64,000 bases of DNA from contig CP060759.1 of NCBI GenBank assembly GCA_023205875.1, forward strand, positions 845,501 through 909,500. The letters are read 5' to 3'. The position numbers were made by a program, and so were the translations under genes. The notes below the pieces were generated by a model, which worked only from the letters and a program-made list of their open reading frames with translations, had not been told where the DNA came from and made no database searches. Of the stretch, positions 28,288 through 37,248 are shown piece after piece; the first letter of the stretch is position 1, and each line of letters begins with the position of its first letter. Origin of the DNA: Chloropicon primus. Taxonomy: Eukaryota > Chlorophyta > Chloropicophyceae > Chloropicales > Chloropicaceae.

Positions 28288-28724
28288 TGGAAAGGAGAAC
28301 TTGCCTTTGTGCTTCCAGTATTGACTGTGAATTCCCTACCGTCCTTTCGTGACTTTTCTGTGTGCTGTTTTGATCTGATGTCTGAACACCATAACACCCA
28401 GGGTAAACGGCAAACAAATCCTGCGACAGAGTCTCTCTCTCGCTCGCTCTCGCTCTCGCTCTTTCAAAGCCTCTCTCTGCCTCGCTCTCTGTCTCCTTCT
28501 CTCTCTCACTCTGTCTGAAACTTCATTGAGAAAGCGTCCGAGGGGGTGGGAAAGTCACGAGAGAGCGAACCGAGGAGGGAGAGAGGGAGAGAGCCTCGTC
28601 TTCCCCTCGCCCCAGACGTCACACACACACACACACACACACGCTCACACACACATACCTTCACGGTCTGTCAACAACAGGAGTGATGCTGACCTACTAG
28701 ACGGGCACCTCCTTTGCAGGCAGG
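28288..28724 (+). other. leader/intron region of the membrane hydrolase gene with CT and CA repeats
   Basis: It contains CT-rich runs (about 28430-28515) and a CA microsatellite (about 28620-28655). It ends in the acceptor CTCCTTTGCAG (28709-28719), five bases before the hydrolase ATG. The acceptor strongly implies a 5' leader intron covering much of this stretch; its donor was not fixed. Confidence 0.5.
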
Positions 28725-31427
28725 ATGTTGTCGCAGGGGTACTGGTTTTTGGAAAGGGATTGCGTGAGGGCCGTGAAGTTATTCTTGTCGAGTGCGTCTT
28801 GCGTTCTCTCCGTCGCAGCAGCGGCTTTGGCGTACACCTTCCTCGCCGGAGCGAATGAGGCGCCCCCTGCCTTCAGAGGCCTCGCTTTCCCTGGGTACAC
28901 ACACACTCCTTTCAGTCTGCTGTTGATATGCGTGAGCGTCGCGGCGAGCTATCCTCAGCCGTGGCCCTGGAGGGAGAGGAGGGTGAAGGTCCTCTTCCTG
29001 CTGCACTTGTTTCTTTGTGCGATAACAACTTTCTTTTCCATTGAGCTCGCCAGGAACATCTTCCACTACGTCAACGACACGAGGGTGTTTCGAGAGCCGC
29101 ACGGGGCACTCGTGGAAAGGACAAGCTGGATAGCACAGAAGCTCTTCGAATTGGCTGGGCTGCTGATCGGCCAGTCGATGGCTGTGCTGCTGCTGGCTCT
29201 CCTCCAAGTCTTCGAGTGCTGCCGAGAGACCATCTGGAAGGGCAAACGGACCGAGTCATCGCCATCTTTGCCGAGAAGGAAGTCGAACAAGAACGACTAC
29301 AACAGAGTTTACAGCGAAGTCAGCCCAGTGCCAGACGGCGAGAAGCTCGACGACGATGATGAGGACGAGGAAGACGAGGACGAGGACGACGACGATGCCG
29401 GGGGTGCAGGGGAGGGAGGTGGCAAGGAGGGCGTGCTCGCGCTGGAGATCGAACAACCGGGGTCAGAGGAGTCAGAGGAGAAAGAGGTGCCGTTCAAATA
29501 TCTCAACTGGCTCTCCCGATGCATCAAGTGGCTCTCTTTGGGTGTGGGCTTGGGCTTTTTCGTCTATGGTTTGGTGATCGCCACGATGACCTTCGCCCCC
29601 ATCGCATCTTCAACGTCATGGGATCAGTCCGCGGAACACCGGTGCAACCCAGGCTCGTCGCGGTGCATGCTTCCGTTTCCCAGCCTGCACCTTCTGAGCC
29701 AGAGCAATGAGACGGCGACTGGGTGGCGGTTCGACGTTCGAGATCCGGGCGTGGGCGTCTATCTGAGGACCTTCAAGTTCCTCACTTTCGAAAGCACGAG
29801 AGATCTGGATGGCTTCAGCCCCATGTCGGCGGTCGTGTTCGAGATGCCTGAGGCGGCCGAAGTGTCTCCGTATCCAGGCAACTACTTTTCGCCCGAGGAA
29901 TCCTCGGAAACAATTCTCATTGACACCACCGTCAACAAAACAATTCCTCACTTCCTTTACAAGAAGGACGGCCTCGTGTACATGCAGCCCAGGGAGCCGT
30001 TCGGCTTCGACCGGCGAATCGTGGCAGGCGTGAGGCAGTTGAAAAACGCGGCCGGAAGCGTCATCTCGCGAAAGCCAAACCCCGCTCTGGCCGGGGAGGC
30101 CGTCGTGAAAGCCCTCGAATCCTTCGGTTGGAGATCGGATGATGAGCTTCAGCTCTGCTGGGAATTCCACACCGCCAGCTGCAGCTCAACGCTTGTTCCA
30201 GGCATGGAGCTGAGGAGGTTCGCTCTCGAAAAGCACAGGGAAGGAAAAGTCAGAAACAAGGTCATCAAAGCGATTGACGAGAGAGACCTCTGCTCGAGTG
30301 ACGACGAGAACCAGACGGCGTACACAATTCACGGCAAGATCGAAAGCCCGAGCTTCCTCCCGATATTGAGCAATACCGCAAACCATGTCCGCGACGGGGA
30401 GAACTACTCGTGGACGGAGTACACCGTGCGAGTTCCGTGCTCGATTGCCACGAACGCGAGCGGGAATGTGACGATAGTCCAGTACGGTCACGGCTTCCTC
30501 GGGGACAGATCCGAAGTCTTGGGGCACTACCTCGGAGAGCTTTCGAACTTACACCGATGGATTTTAGTTGCGGTGGACACCCAAGGATTGACGCGCCACG
30601 ATTTGTTGTTCCTGCTGCAGCTCTGCCTGAACCAAGCTTCGTTAGCGGCGCCTCTGACGGAAATGGTGTGGGAGAGCCACATCAACAGAATGCTTTCTGA
30701 GATGATACTGGTGAAAGAGCTCAGGGAGGAGGTCGCCCCAATTTTGGACGTGTTGAACGGGAGCGTGGACGTCAAGTACGCTTACTATGGCAACAGCCTC
30801 GGAGCGATCACTGGACTTTCGTACGTATCCATGCAAGAGACGACCAAGCGAGCCGTCCTGGGTGTGGGTGGCCTTCCCTACAACTTGATTCTCAGGTTCT
30901 CGGACCAATTCTCGTTCTTCAAAACTCTGCTCCGGGCTCAATTCTTTGACTCGACGAGCGTGGAGCTCTTCGCGCTGATTTCTCAGAGCTTCTGGGATCA
31001 GATAGGAAGCGGTTGGCTTGGGTGCTATTCGCAGGGCGAAGACTTTCAGTGCGGGGGCGCGGGTTACGACTGGGACCATTATCAGAACAAGAACTTTTTC
31101 CTGCAAGACGGCGTGGTGGATGACTCTGTGCCAGCGATCTCGGGCCACCTTGTGGCCAACGCGGTCAACGCCTCGGTGGTCAATCCGGTCCGAGGGATTC
31201 CACTGCTCCGCAACGAAACCGAAGCCAGGTCGCCGAATTCATTTCTGGTGGAGTGGCTGCCAGAACGCAACCTGCACCGCTGCTTGCGTTTGCAACCGGC
31301 AGCAAAGGCGCAGATAGGAAATTTTATCACCAATGGCTGGATCACGGGAGACGAGTGCGGAGCCAACAGCACTTGCGTGGCCGACACCAGCATCGATTCG
31401 TCGTGCGACGTCGACATTGGTCAATGA
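28725..31427 (+). CDS. multi-pass membrane protein with lumenal alpha/beta-hydrolase domain
   Basis: 900 residues. Four or more N-terminal hydrophobic helices (up to about residue 165) are followed by an acidic cytosolic loop with a run of ~20 Asp/Glu, another membrane helix (SLGVGLGFFVYGLVIATMTF, about residues 268-287) and a large C-terminal domain rich in N-glycosylation sequons and cysteines. The hydrolase core reads IVQYGHGFLGDRSEVL, then AVDTQGLTRHD, and the nucleophile elbow YYGNSLGAITG with S691 as candidate nucleophile. The YGHG.LG motif is known from bacterial hypothetical lipase-like proteins. The substrate is unknown, probably a lipid or ester. The start follows directly on a splice acceptor. 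Confidence 0.65.
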   Translation: MLSQGYWFLERDCVRAVKLFLSSASCVLSVAAAALAYTFLAGANEAPPAFRGLAFPGYTHTPFSLLLICVSVAASYPQPWPWRERRVKVLFLLHLFLCAITTFFSIELARNIFHYVNDTRVFREPHGALVERTSWIAQKLFELAGLLIGQSMAVLLLALLQVFECCRETIWKGKRTESSPSLPRRKSNKNDYNRVYSEVSPVPDGEKLDDDDEDEEDEDEDDDDAGGAGEGGGKEGVLALEIEQPGSEESEEKEVPFKYLNWLSRCIKWLSLGVGLGFFVYGLVIATMTFAPIASSTSWDQSAEHRCNPGSSRCMLPFPSLHLLSQSNETATGWRFDVRDPGVGVYLRTFKFLTFESTRDLDGFSPMSAVVFEMPEAAEVSPYPGNYFSPEESSETILIDTTVNKTIPHFLYKKDGLVYMQPREPFGFDRRIVAGVRQLKNAAGSVISRKPNPALAGEAVVKALESFGWRSDDELQLCWEFHTASCSSTLVPGMELRRFALEKHREGKVRNKVIKAIDERDLCSSDDENQTAYTIHGKIESPSFLPILSNTANHVRDGENYSWTEYTVRVPCSIATNASGNVTIVQYGHGFLGDRSEVLGHYLGELSNLHRWILVAVDTQGLTRHDLLFLLQLCLNQASLAAPLTEMVWESHINRMLSEMILVKELREEVAPILDVLNGSVDVKYAYYGNSLGAITGLSYVSMQETTKRAVLGVGGLPYNLILRFSDQFSFFKTLLRAQFFDSTSVELFALISQSFWDQIGSGWLGCYSQGEDFQCGGAGYDWDHYQNKNFFLQDGVVDDSVPAISGHLVANAVNASVVNPVRGIPLLRNETEARSPNSFLVEWLPERNLHRCLRLQPAAKAQIGNFITNGWITGDECGANSTCVADTSIDSSCDVDIGQ

Positions 31428-31495
31428 TGAATGTGTACAACATAAGTACGATGATGTGTAACAATATCAATATATTAACCACGCTTTTCCTCGGT

Positions 31496-32626
31496 TCACT
31501 GGGTCCCAGACTGAATCGGATCCCCCCCTTCCCACTCTTGGCTCTTCCCCCCGGGAGTGAGGAGGTCGGCGCGGGGACCGAGGACAGAAACGTCCTGGTC
31601 CCACTCCACCAGGCTCCTCTCCTGCCACTGGCTCACTGCCTTCTGCAGATACATTTGGCTCTCGAGGTGAGTCCACCGGTTGACACGCATGAGCTGCTGC
31701 GTCACCAGCTTCAGTTCCCCGGAGAGGATGCACCTCCCAGCGTGCTTCACCTTGTGGCAGGCAGGGCAAAGAGCGACAAAGCCTTTGAGGGTCTGCCTGT
31801 GCCTCGAAAGCGACTCCACATCGTAGTGATACTCCTCCTGGCACTCCACGGGCCACTTGTCTCCCTGGTCACCGCAGACCTCGCACCTGTACCCGGCTTT
31901 CTCGTACACGTCCGTCCTGAGCTCGTCCCAAACCTCCACCGGGAGCTCGGCCTTCATGTTGGTTCTCCTGACGCTCTTGGGGACCAAGTCGATCGTGAGG
32001 GCGGGCAGACTCGGCTTCACCGTGACGCACAAATACCACAAGTTCTCACTCTCCATCTCCTCCAAGCCCGTATTATCTTCCGGGCCTTCCAGTCCACCCC
32101 CCTCCGACTCCAGCGCCACGGGCCCGACTGACTCCACAACTCCCAGAGCATACCTCTGCTGCCTCAGCAGATGGGTCATCGTCCTCGGCACGTACCCCAG
32201 CTTCTCTCCGGACAACGTGTAAACCGCCACCGCCAGAGGGTCGAACCTGTTCAAGGGCTCCTGCTCCAGCAGAACAGCATTGCCCACTCGCATCATCTTG
32301 ACCAAGTCTTGCCGCTGCTCGAAAGAAACCCCAGCAACGTTTATGGAAAGCGTTCTCGCGGCTTGTATCATCTCCCTCCTCGGCTTGTACGCCGTCAAGC
32401 GCGGCACGTTGAACGTGGTCCGCTCCAGCTCGTCGCCAGGCTTCCCCGCTGGAGATGGCCCTGCACTCAAGCTGCTCGACAACCGCGACGACGACGAGGA
32501 GGAGGAGGAGGAGGGAGAGAGGCACAAGCATGGCACGACCGTCTTCCTCCAGCCCAACCGAGTCCCCCACCTCCGTCCGGGGCCCCTCAGAGCTCCCATG
32601 GTGACCTTCCCCACGCAGCGCTGCAT
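31496..32626 (-). CDS. HIRAN domain plus HNH-like zinc module
   Basis: 376 residues from the ATG at 32626, preceded by a GA microsatellite. The Ser-rich, Arg-rich first ~60 residues look like an organelle presequence. A HIRAN domain spans about residues 85-160: NVAGVSFEQRQDLV, then VLLEQEPLNRFDPLAVAVY and EKLGYVPRTMTHLL. HIRAN domains bind 3' single-stranded DNA ends in HLTF. C-terminally RCEVCGDQG and CPACHKVKH form a C4/HNH-type zinc site, suggesting nuclease activity. HIRAN linked to HNH without a helicase is unusual and suggests a DNA-repair or organelle-DNA role. Target compartment and activity are inferred. Confidence 0.7.
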   Translation of the reverse strand: MQRCVGKVTMGALRGPGRRWGTRLGWRKTVVPCLCLSPSSSSSSSSSRLSSSLSAGPSPAGKPGDELERTTFNVPRLTAYKPRREMIQAARTLSINVAGVSFEQRQDLVKMMRVGNAVLLEQEPLNRFDPLAVAVYTLSGEKLGYVPRTMTHLLRQQRYALGVVESVGPVALESEGGGLEGPEDNTGLEEMESENLWYLCVTVKPSLPALTIDLVPKSVRRTNMKAELPVEVWDELRTDVYEKAGYRCEVCGDQGDKWPVECQEEYHYDVESLSRHRQTLKGFVALCPACHKVKHAGRCILSGELKLVTQQLMRVNRWTHLESQMYLQKAVSQWQERSLVEWDQDVSVLGPRADLLTPGGKSQEWEGGDPIQSGTQ

Positions 32627-32662
32627 CCTCCTGAACTGAATTATGAACCACCCCAGAGCTGT

Positions 32663-32666
<4 letters not shown>

Positions 32667-32699
<33 letters not shown>
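32667..32699. repeat. GA microsatellite
   Basis: A GA dinucleotide run in the 5' flank of the HIRAN-HNH gene. Confidence 0.95.
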
Positions 32700-32701
<2 letters not shown>

Positions 32702-32854
32702 AGGGAAGGCAGTGGGGAGGGAGTCCAAGTCTGGTGGATCGTGTCGTGATGCATCTCTCGGGTCCAGCCAAGTCCGTCCTCGGTGGAAAGTGATGGCGGA
32801 CTGTTGAGAGGAAGTTTTGGTGAAAGTCAGACGCGTCGTTTTTTGCAGAGGACG

Positions 32855-34177
32855 ATGGGGGCGATGGGGATGGCCAGGGGGACCAAGCCGCCATCGTGCG
32901 GGTTGAAGGGGGTCCCATCAATGGTGGCAAGGGCCGTTGCAGTGGGACGGTGGGGGAGGAGCCATCGACGGTGGGAGAGGAGCGCGGTCGAACGGATTGG
33001 GGGGGGGGTTGTGCCAAGGCTGTGCGAGGCGAGGCGAAGGCGGGTTCACCGGCACAGCGGAGAGAGCCCGGGACCGGTGGGATCCCAGGGGGGTTCTTCA
33101 GCGGATGTGTTGGTCTCCAGGATGCTGTCGAGGTACGGCATCGCTGTGCTCTTGGGGCTGTGCTTGCTCGCCGGCGGGGGGCGGATGCAGCTTCCAGCAC
33201 TCGAGTGCTTCCTCGCTTCTTGGTCTCTCGTCGCGGTGGTTGGCGGGTGGGCTGTGCCCAAGATGGGCCGGCTAAAGCAGACCTTCCAAGAAGACGGGCC
33301 GGAGCACGCGAGGAAGGAGGGAACTCCCACCGCCGGAGGAGCGTTCTTCGTCCCCATTGGGGTTTTGGTTGGCTTGTGCTTTGCGTGGCCTCTGGTGGCC
33401 CGAGTCCAAGCGCAGAGGACGGTGGCGCTGGCCGTGGCCTGCTGCACATTTTCCTGCGGCCTTGTTGGGCTCGCGGATGATTTGCTGATCATTGCAAAGA
33501 GAACAAACAAAGGCGTCTCGCCGAGACTCAAACTGTCTCTCCAACTGGTTGCGAGCTTCGCCTTCTGTGCCGTGGCTTTACTATCGAATTACAGGCAGAT
33601 TAGTCTTGCTCTCCCTTTACTTGCTGGCCAAGCGATGGGAGTTTTGTACAGCGCGTCTAGTGTTGTTGTCATCGCGGGGGAGAGCAACGCCGTGAACCTC
33701 ACGGACGGCATCGATGGCTTGGCGTCGGGGCTGTTTGCCATCGCCGCCGTTGGTTTGGGAGCCACGCTCGCCTCCCCCCGATATTCTAGCCCAGGCCTGG
33801 CCCTCATGTGCTGGAGCATGGCAGGAGCAGCTTGCGGCTTCCTCGCGCACAATGGAAACCCCGCCAAGATCTTCATGGGTGACACCGGCTCGCTCGCCTT
33901 GGGAGCGTTTCTGGCCTCCACCGCGGTAGGCACAGGCTGCGTCGTCCCCTTCCTGTTGTTGACAATGGTGTTCAACCTGGAAATGCTCTCTGTCATGCTG
34001 CAAGTCGGCTACTACAAGTGGACAAGAGCTAGGTGTGGTGAGGGCAGGAGAATATTCAAAATGGCTCCGTTCCACCACCACCTGGAGCAGTGCAACTGGA
34101 GCGAGGGCGGTATCGTTCTCGCATTTTACGCCTCAGGGATCTGTCTACTCGCTGGAAATTTTTTTCTGCCTCTCTAG
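32855..34177 (+). CDS. MRAY: phospho-MurNAc-pentapeptide transferase MraY, plastid-type
   Basis: 440 residues from the ATG at 32855, which lies seven bases after an acceptor-like TTTTTTGCAG; an in-frame ATG at 32783 is an alternative. The first ~90 residues are Arg/Gly/Ser-rich, like a transit peptide. Then come MraY hallmarks: the substrate loop QEDGPEHARKEGTPTAGG, the DD motif LADDLLII, the active-site NAVNLTDGIDGLASG, the NPAKIFMGDTGSLALG loop, and the C-terminal FKMAPFHHHLEQ. About ten membrane helices are present. MraY transfers phospho-MurNAc-pentapeptide to the lipid carrier, making lipid I for peptidoglycan. In streptophytes, glaucophytes and some prasinophytes the pathway acts in plastid division. 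The 3' end overlaps the terminal exon of the minus-strand neighbour by 33 bp. Confidence 0.9.
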   Translation: MGAMGMARGTKPPSCGLKGVPSMVARAVAVGRWGRSHRRWERSAVERIGGGVVPRLCEARRRRVHRHSGESPGPVGSQGGSSADVLVSRMLSRYGIAVLLGLCLLAGGGRMQLPALECFLASWSLVAVVGGWAVPKMGRLKQTFQEDGPEHARKEGTPTAGGAFFVPIGVLVGLCFAWPLVARVQAQRTVALAVACCTFSCGLVGLADDLLIIAKRTNKGVSPRLKLSLQLVASFAFCAVALLSNYRQISLALPLLAGQAMGVLYSASSVVVIAGESNAVNLTDGIDGLASGLFAIAAVGLGATLASPRYSSPGLALMCWSMAGAACGFLAHNGNPAKIFMGDTGSLALGAFLASTAVGTGCVVPFLLLTMVFNLEMLSVMLQVGYYKWTRARCGEGRRIFKMAPFHHHLEQCNWSEGGIVLAFYASGICLLAGNFFLPL

Positions 34178-35196
34178 TACCCTCTCCTTGGACTCCTCGA
34201 GCCACTTGACGTCGCTGACGTGCCTGAAGTCCGTCATCCTCCTGTGGTTCAAAAGAAAGGGCGACGCATCCATCGTTAGTTTTGGGGATCCTTAAACAAC
34301 AACTGTAAAACAACAATACTTCGTGTACCAACCAAGCCAGACACGCCGGACGCTGGCGAGCGACGCTCGTCGGCGAAGCTTCGCTCGACTTACCTTCTCC
34401 CCTCCTCCTTCTTCCTTCTCTCTCGCAACCAGTCCTTGATTTTCCGGTCTTGGGCCCACTCGTGGAGCTCGTTGGAGACCGAAGCCTTGGCAGCAGTCCT
34501 CTCGTAGGAGATTGGGCGTCCAATTTTCGTTTTCCGCTTCGGCTCCGTCAAGGCGGAGTGGTTCACGACCTTGTCCAAGTGGTTCAAGTTCGAGCTCTTC
34601 TGCTTCTGTCGCCGTTCCTCCTTTCCTTCCGACCCTCTGGGACTTAAGGAGTCCTTGTGCTGAAGCGCTCGGCTCGTGGAAACCTTTGGACTGATGTGCA
34701 TGTAGCTAGTCCTGTTCGGAGTTATCCTCTTCACGGCCTTCTTCAACAGGGTCGCTTCCTCCGGGTACGCTTTCGGGTACTTGCGGCACAGGTACGACGT
34801 TGCCGTGCACAGCAGTGTCACCGCATCGTCTGCACACAGGGCAAGAAGTTTCTCTATTCCATCTTGAGCATCAATGCTGTTGGAAAGGTCCGTCCAGTGT
34901 GGGGCCTTGTTCTCGTTTTCTGCCTCGGCAGTCGCGGAGTAAAGGTCTTCCATCTCGTCCCCGCCCTCTCTTTCACTCCAAAGACCCTTCACTCTGTCCA
35001 AGTCCGGTACCCAATCCGCCTTTGCTCTCTCGCTCTCTCTCTTGGACACCTTTGACCAGAAGAAAAGTTGGGAAATATCATCTGGGTGGATGATGAACAC
35101 CTTTGCTTTGGCCTCAGCAATGATGATTGCGGTGTTGTCGCCGAAGGAGCCTCTGCTCGCGATGTTTGCCCTCCGCTTCCGATGGTATAGATTCAA
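34145..35196 (-). CDS. unknown basic protein, two exons, tail overlaps MraY
   Basis: I do not recognise this gene. Exon 1 is 34394-35196 and exon 2 is 34145-34241 on the minus strand, joined by AG|GTAAGT and a pyrimidine-rich acceptor TTGAACCACAG. The junction is in phase and yields ...EEGRRRMTDFRHVSDVKWLEESKERV... (299 residues). Without splicing the frame stops inside the donor itself. The N-terminal half has a KAKVFIIHPDDISQLFFW segment and a helical IEKLLALCADDAVTLLCTATSYL segment; the rest is Lys/Arg/Ser-rich and ends in a charged helix. It may be a structural or ciliary protein, but no family motif supports that. The last exon overlaps the coding end of MraY by 33 bp on the other strand. 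Confidence 0.6.
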
Positions 35197-35263
35197 GAGT
35201 CTCCCTCCACGCGCCGCGCTGAATGCGGTATCAGAAAAGACACCCGTTCGGGTCGCTCGGGCG

Positions 35264-36514
35264 CTAAAGTTTGCTGCGAAGACGGTGGTGGCGCTCGAAT
35301 TCGGCCACCGCGTCTGCCAGGCTCAGAAGCTCTTGCTCGGAATGCATTGCACACACCGCGATCCTCAGCCGCGAGGTGGGGACTGTCGGCGGGCGGATTG
35401 CGGGAACGAATATTTTGTGATTCTTTCGCAAATAAAGACTGGCTTCCATCGCGTATCTCTCGGACGGCATGTCAACAGGAACGATGGGGCTCACGAGCTC
35501 GCCATCCATCGCACCGCTCCCGCACAGAAAGCCCCGCTTCGCCAAAGCACGCACCAGCAGAGTCACATTTTTCCTCAGCCGTTGCCTCAGCTTGCGACCC
35601 TCCTTTGACATCCCAAAGCAAATGTTATCGCACGCCTGCTCCACCAAGGCCACGGGCAGAGACGTGGAGTAGATGACTGGCCGCCCCTTGTTCAGCACGA
35701 TGGACCTCAGCAGGGGCGTGTGCGCAACCACGAACCCCCCCAAAGACCCTACAGCCTTGCTGAGCGTGCCCACACTTAAATCAACCTCGCTGGACAAGCC
35801 CAGTGCTTGGGCAAGTCCGCCTCCCTTGTCGCCGAGCACAAGCGTTGCGTGGGCTTCATCCAGCACGAGCAGGAACTTGTGCTCCCTCTTCAATCTCACG
35901 ATGCCTCGCAAATCACAGACGTCCCCGTCCATCGAGAACACGGACTCAGTGAACACGATCTTCAGACCGGACTCATTCTCCTCCTCGAGCTTGGCCCTCA
36001 GGTCCCTGGCGTCGTTGTGCTTGTAGATGTGCAAGACGGACCTCCCCGTCCCTCGCCTCGTCGTCGCTCGGGCGTACCTGATGCCATCGATGATGCTGGC
36101 GTGGTTCAAAGAATCGCTGTAGACATGAATGGTTTGGGACGGATCCTGCCCCTCGTGCACAGTGCAGAGAGCCATTCCCACGGACAGGTTGGCCGCGTAC
36201 CCGCTCGGGAAAAGCAGGGCGCGGGACCCACGGCGCCGGGACAGGCCCTTGAGCTCCAGGATCTTGTCCTCGAGATTCTCGTGGGCTTTACTGTACCCGG
36301 AGACCAGCACCGATCCGCGGTACTCCCTCCCCCCCTCTCCGTTAGCCGCGGCCCTGTCTGGCAATCGCCTTTGCGCAATTCCAAGGTAGTCGTTCGTCCC
36401 AAAGTGCGTCACGATGCCGTTGTCACTCCTTGTGGTCTCCCTCAGCAAGCTCTGTTCCTCCAACCGACCCAACGCCCCCCTCACGTGGCACAGCCACGCC
36501 TCCGACAACGGCAT
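35264..36514 (-). CDS. BIOF: 8-amino-7-oxononanoate synthase (BioF/KAPA synthase), peroxisomal
   Basis: 416 residues from the ATG at 36514; an in-frame ATG at 36592 is less likely. It is a PLP enzyme of the alpha-oxoamine synthase family: THFGTNDYLGIAQ, a SRALLFPSGYAANLSV glycine turn, SDSLNHASIIDGI, the aspartate signature LVLDEAHATLVLGDKGGG and the PLP lysine in GTLSKAVGSLGG. It condenses pimeloyl-CoA with alanine in biotin synthesis. The chain ends in RSKL, a textbook PTS1 peroxisomal signal; plant and fungal BioF enzymes are also peroxisomal. Close relatives (ALAS, KBL, SPT) differ in the substrate pocket, so a small doubt remains about the exact substrate. Confidence 0.85.
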   Translation of the reverse strand: MPLSEAWLCHVRGALGRLEEQSLLRETTRSDNGIVTHFGTNDYLGIAQRRLPDRAAANGEGGREYRGSVLVSGYSKAHENLEDKILELKGLSRRRGSRALLFPSGYAANLSVGMALCTVHEGQDPSQTIHVYSDSLNHASIIDGIRYARATTRRGTGRSVLHIYKHNDARDLRAKLEEENESGLKIVFTESVFSMDGDVCDLRGIVRLKREHKFLLVLDEAHATLVLGDKGGGLAQALGLSSEVDLSVGTLSKAVGSLGGFVVAHTPLLRSIVLNKGRPVIYSTSLPVALVEQACDNICFGMSKEGRKLRQRLRKNVTLLVRALAKRGFLCGSGAMDGELVSPIVPVDMPSERYAMEASLYLRKNHKIFVPAIRPPTVPTSRLRIAVCAMHSEQELLSLADAVAEFERHHRLRSKL

Positions 36515-37248
36515 GATAAGCAGTCTCCCCCCACCCACGAAGCCAAACGTGGCAGAGGTGGGACGATCGATCGACCACCTATCGCACCTCACTCTCTTGC
36601 CCCACTCCCGTCACACCACCACCATTCCCCCCATATCGACAACGGCAGGCATATAAGACCCCCCGCCCGCCCCTCTCCGAGAGAGAGAGGAGAGGAGAGG
36701 AACACACAAACGAAAGGGCGAGCAAGAGCACGCGAAGAACAGGCGCACGAGAGAACCGTGCGTTTCAACTGCAAGACGAAACACCGTGAGACCCGTAATG
36801 TCCCCTACAGCAGGCAGTGAAGCGGCCTCCCTCCCTCCTGATGCTCCTCCTCCCCTAGCGACTGCCGTTACTCTCGCGCTCTCGCCTCCTCCCGCCTCGA
36901 ATTAAATTCTGGAAACCTAAGAGCTGAAGATTCTGGCCTACCCATACGATCGGGCGGTAAGAGGGAGAAGTTGATCCGGGGCGGCCGAGGGCGAGGCTTT
37001 GTGGTCGGAACAAGGTCCCAGGAGGTGTCTTGGCATCGTCGCTGGTCTCAAAGATTGTTTTCGGTCCAGGCGAGGTGCGAGAAGGAAAGAAAGGGAGAGG
37101 AAAGATGGAAAGGACTTGGGCTTGACCTCTCTCTCGTACACACAAGGTCGGTCGGTCAGCATAGAGTCGAAGGAATACGAGGAGGATGCAGGGGTACCGC
37201 CGGCCGAGTAGCACGCCTCTTTCCACGAGGCGGGCGAACAATTCAAAT
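36515..37248. other. intergenic between BioF and the giant coiled-coil gene
   Basis: A 734 bp divergent promoter region. It contains TATAAG-like sequence near 36652 on the plus strand and a GA-rich run near 36680-36700. No gene is recognised. The leader of the next gene includes a short in-frame ATG at 37186. Confidence 0.45.
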
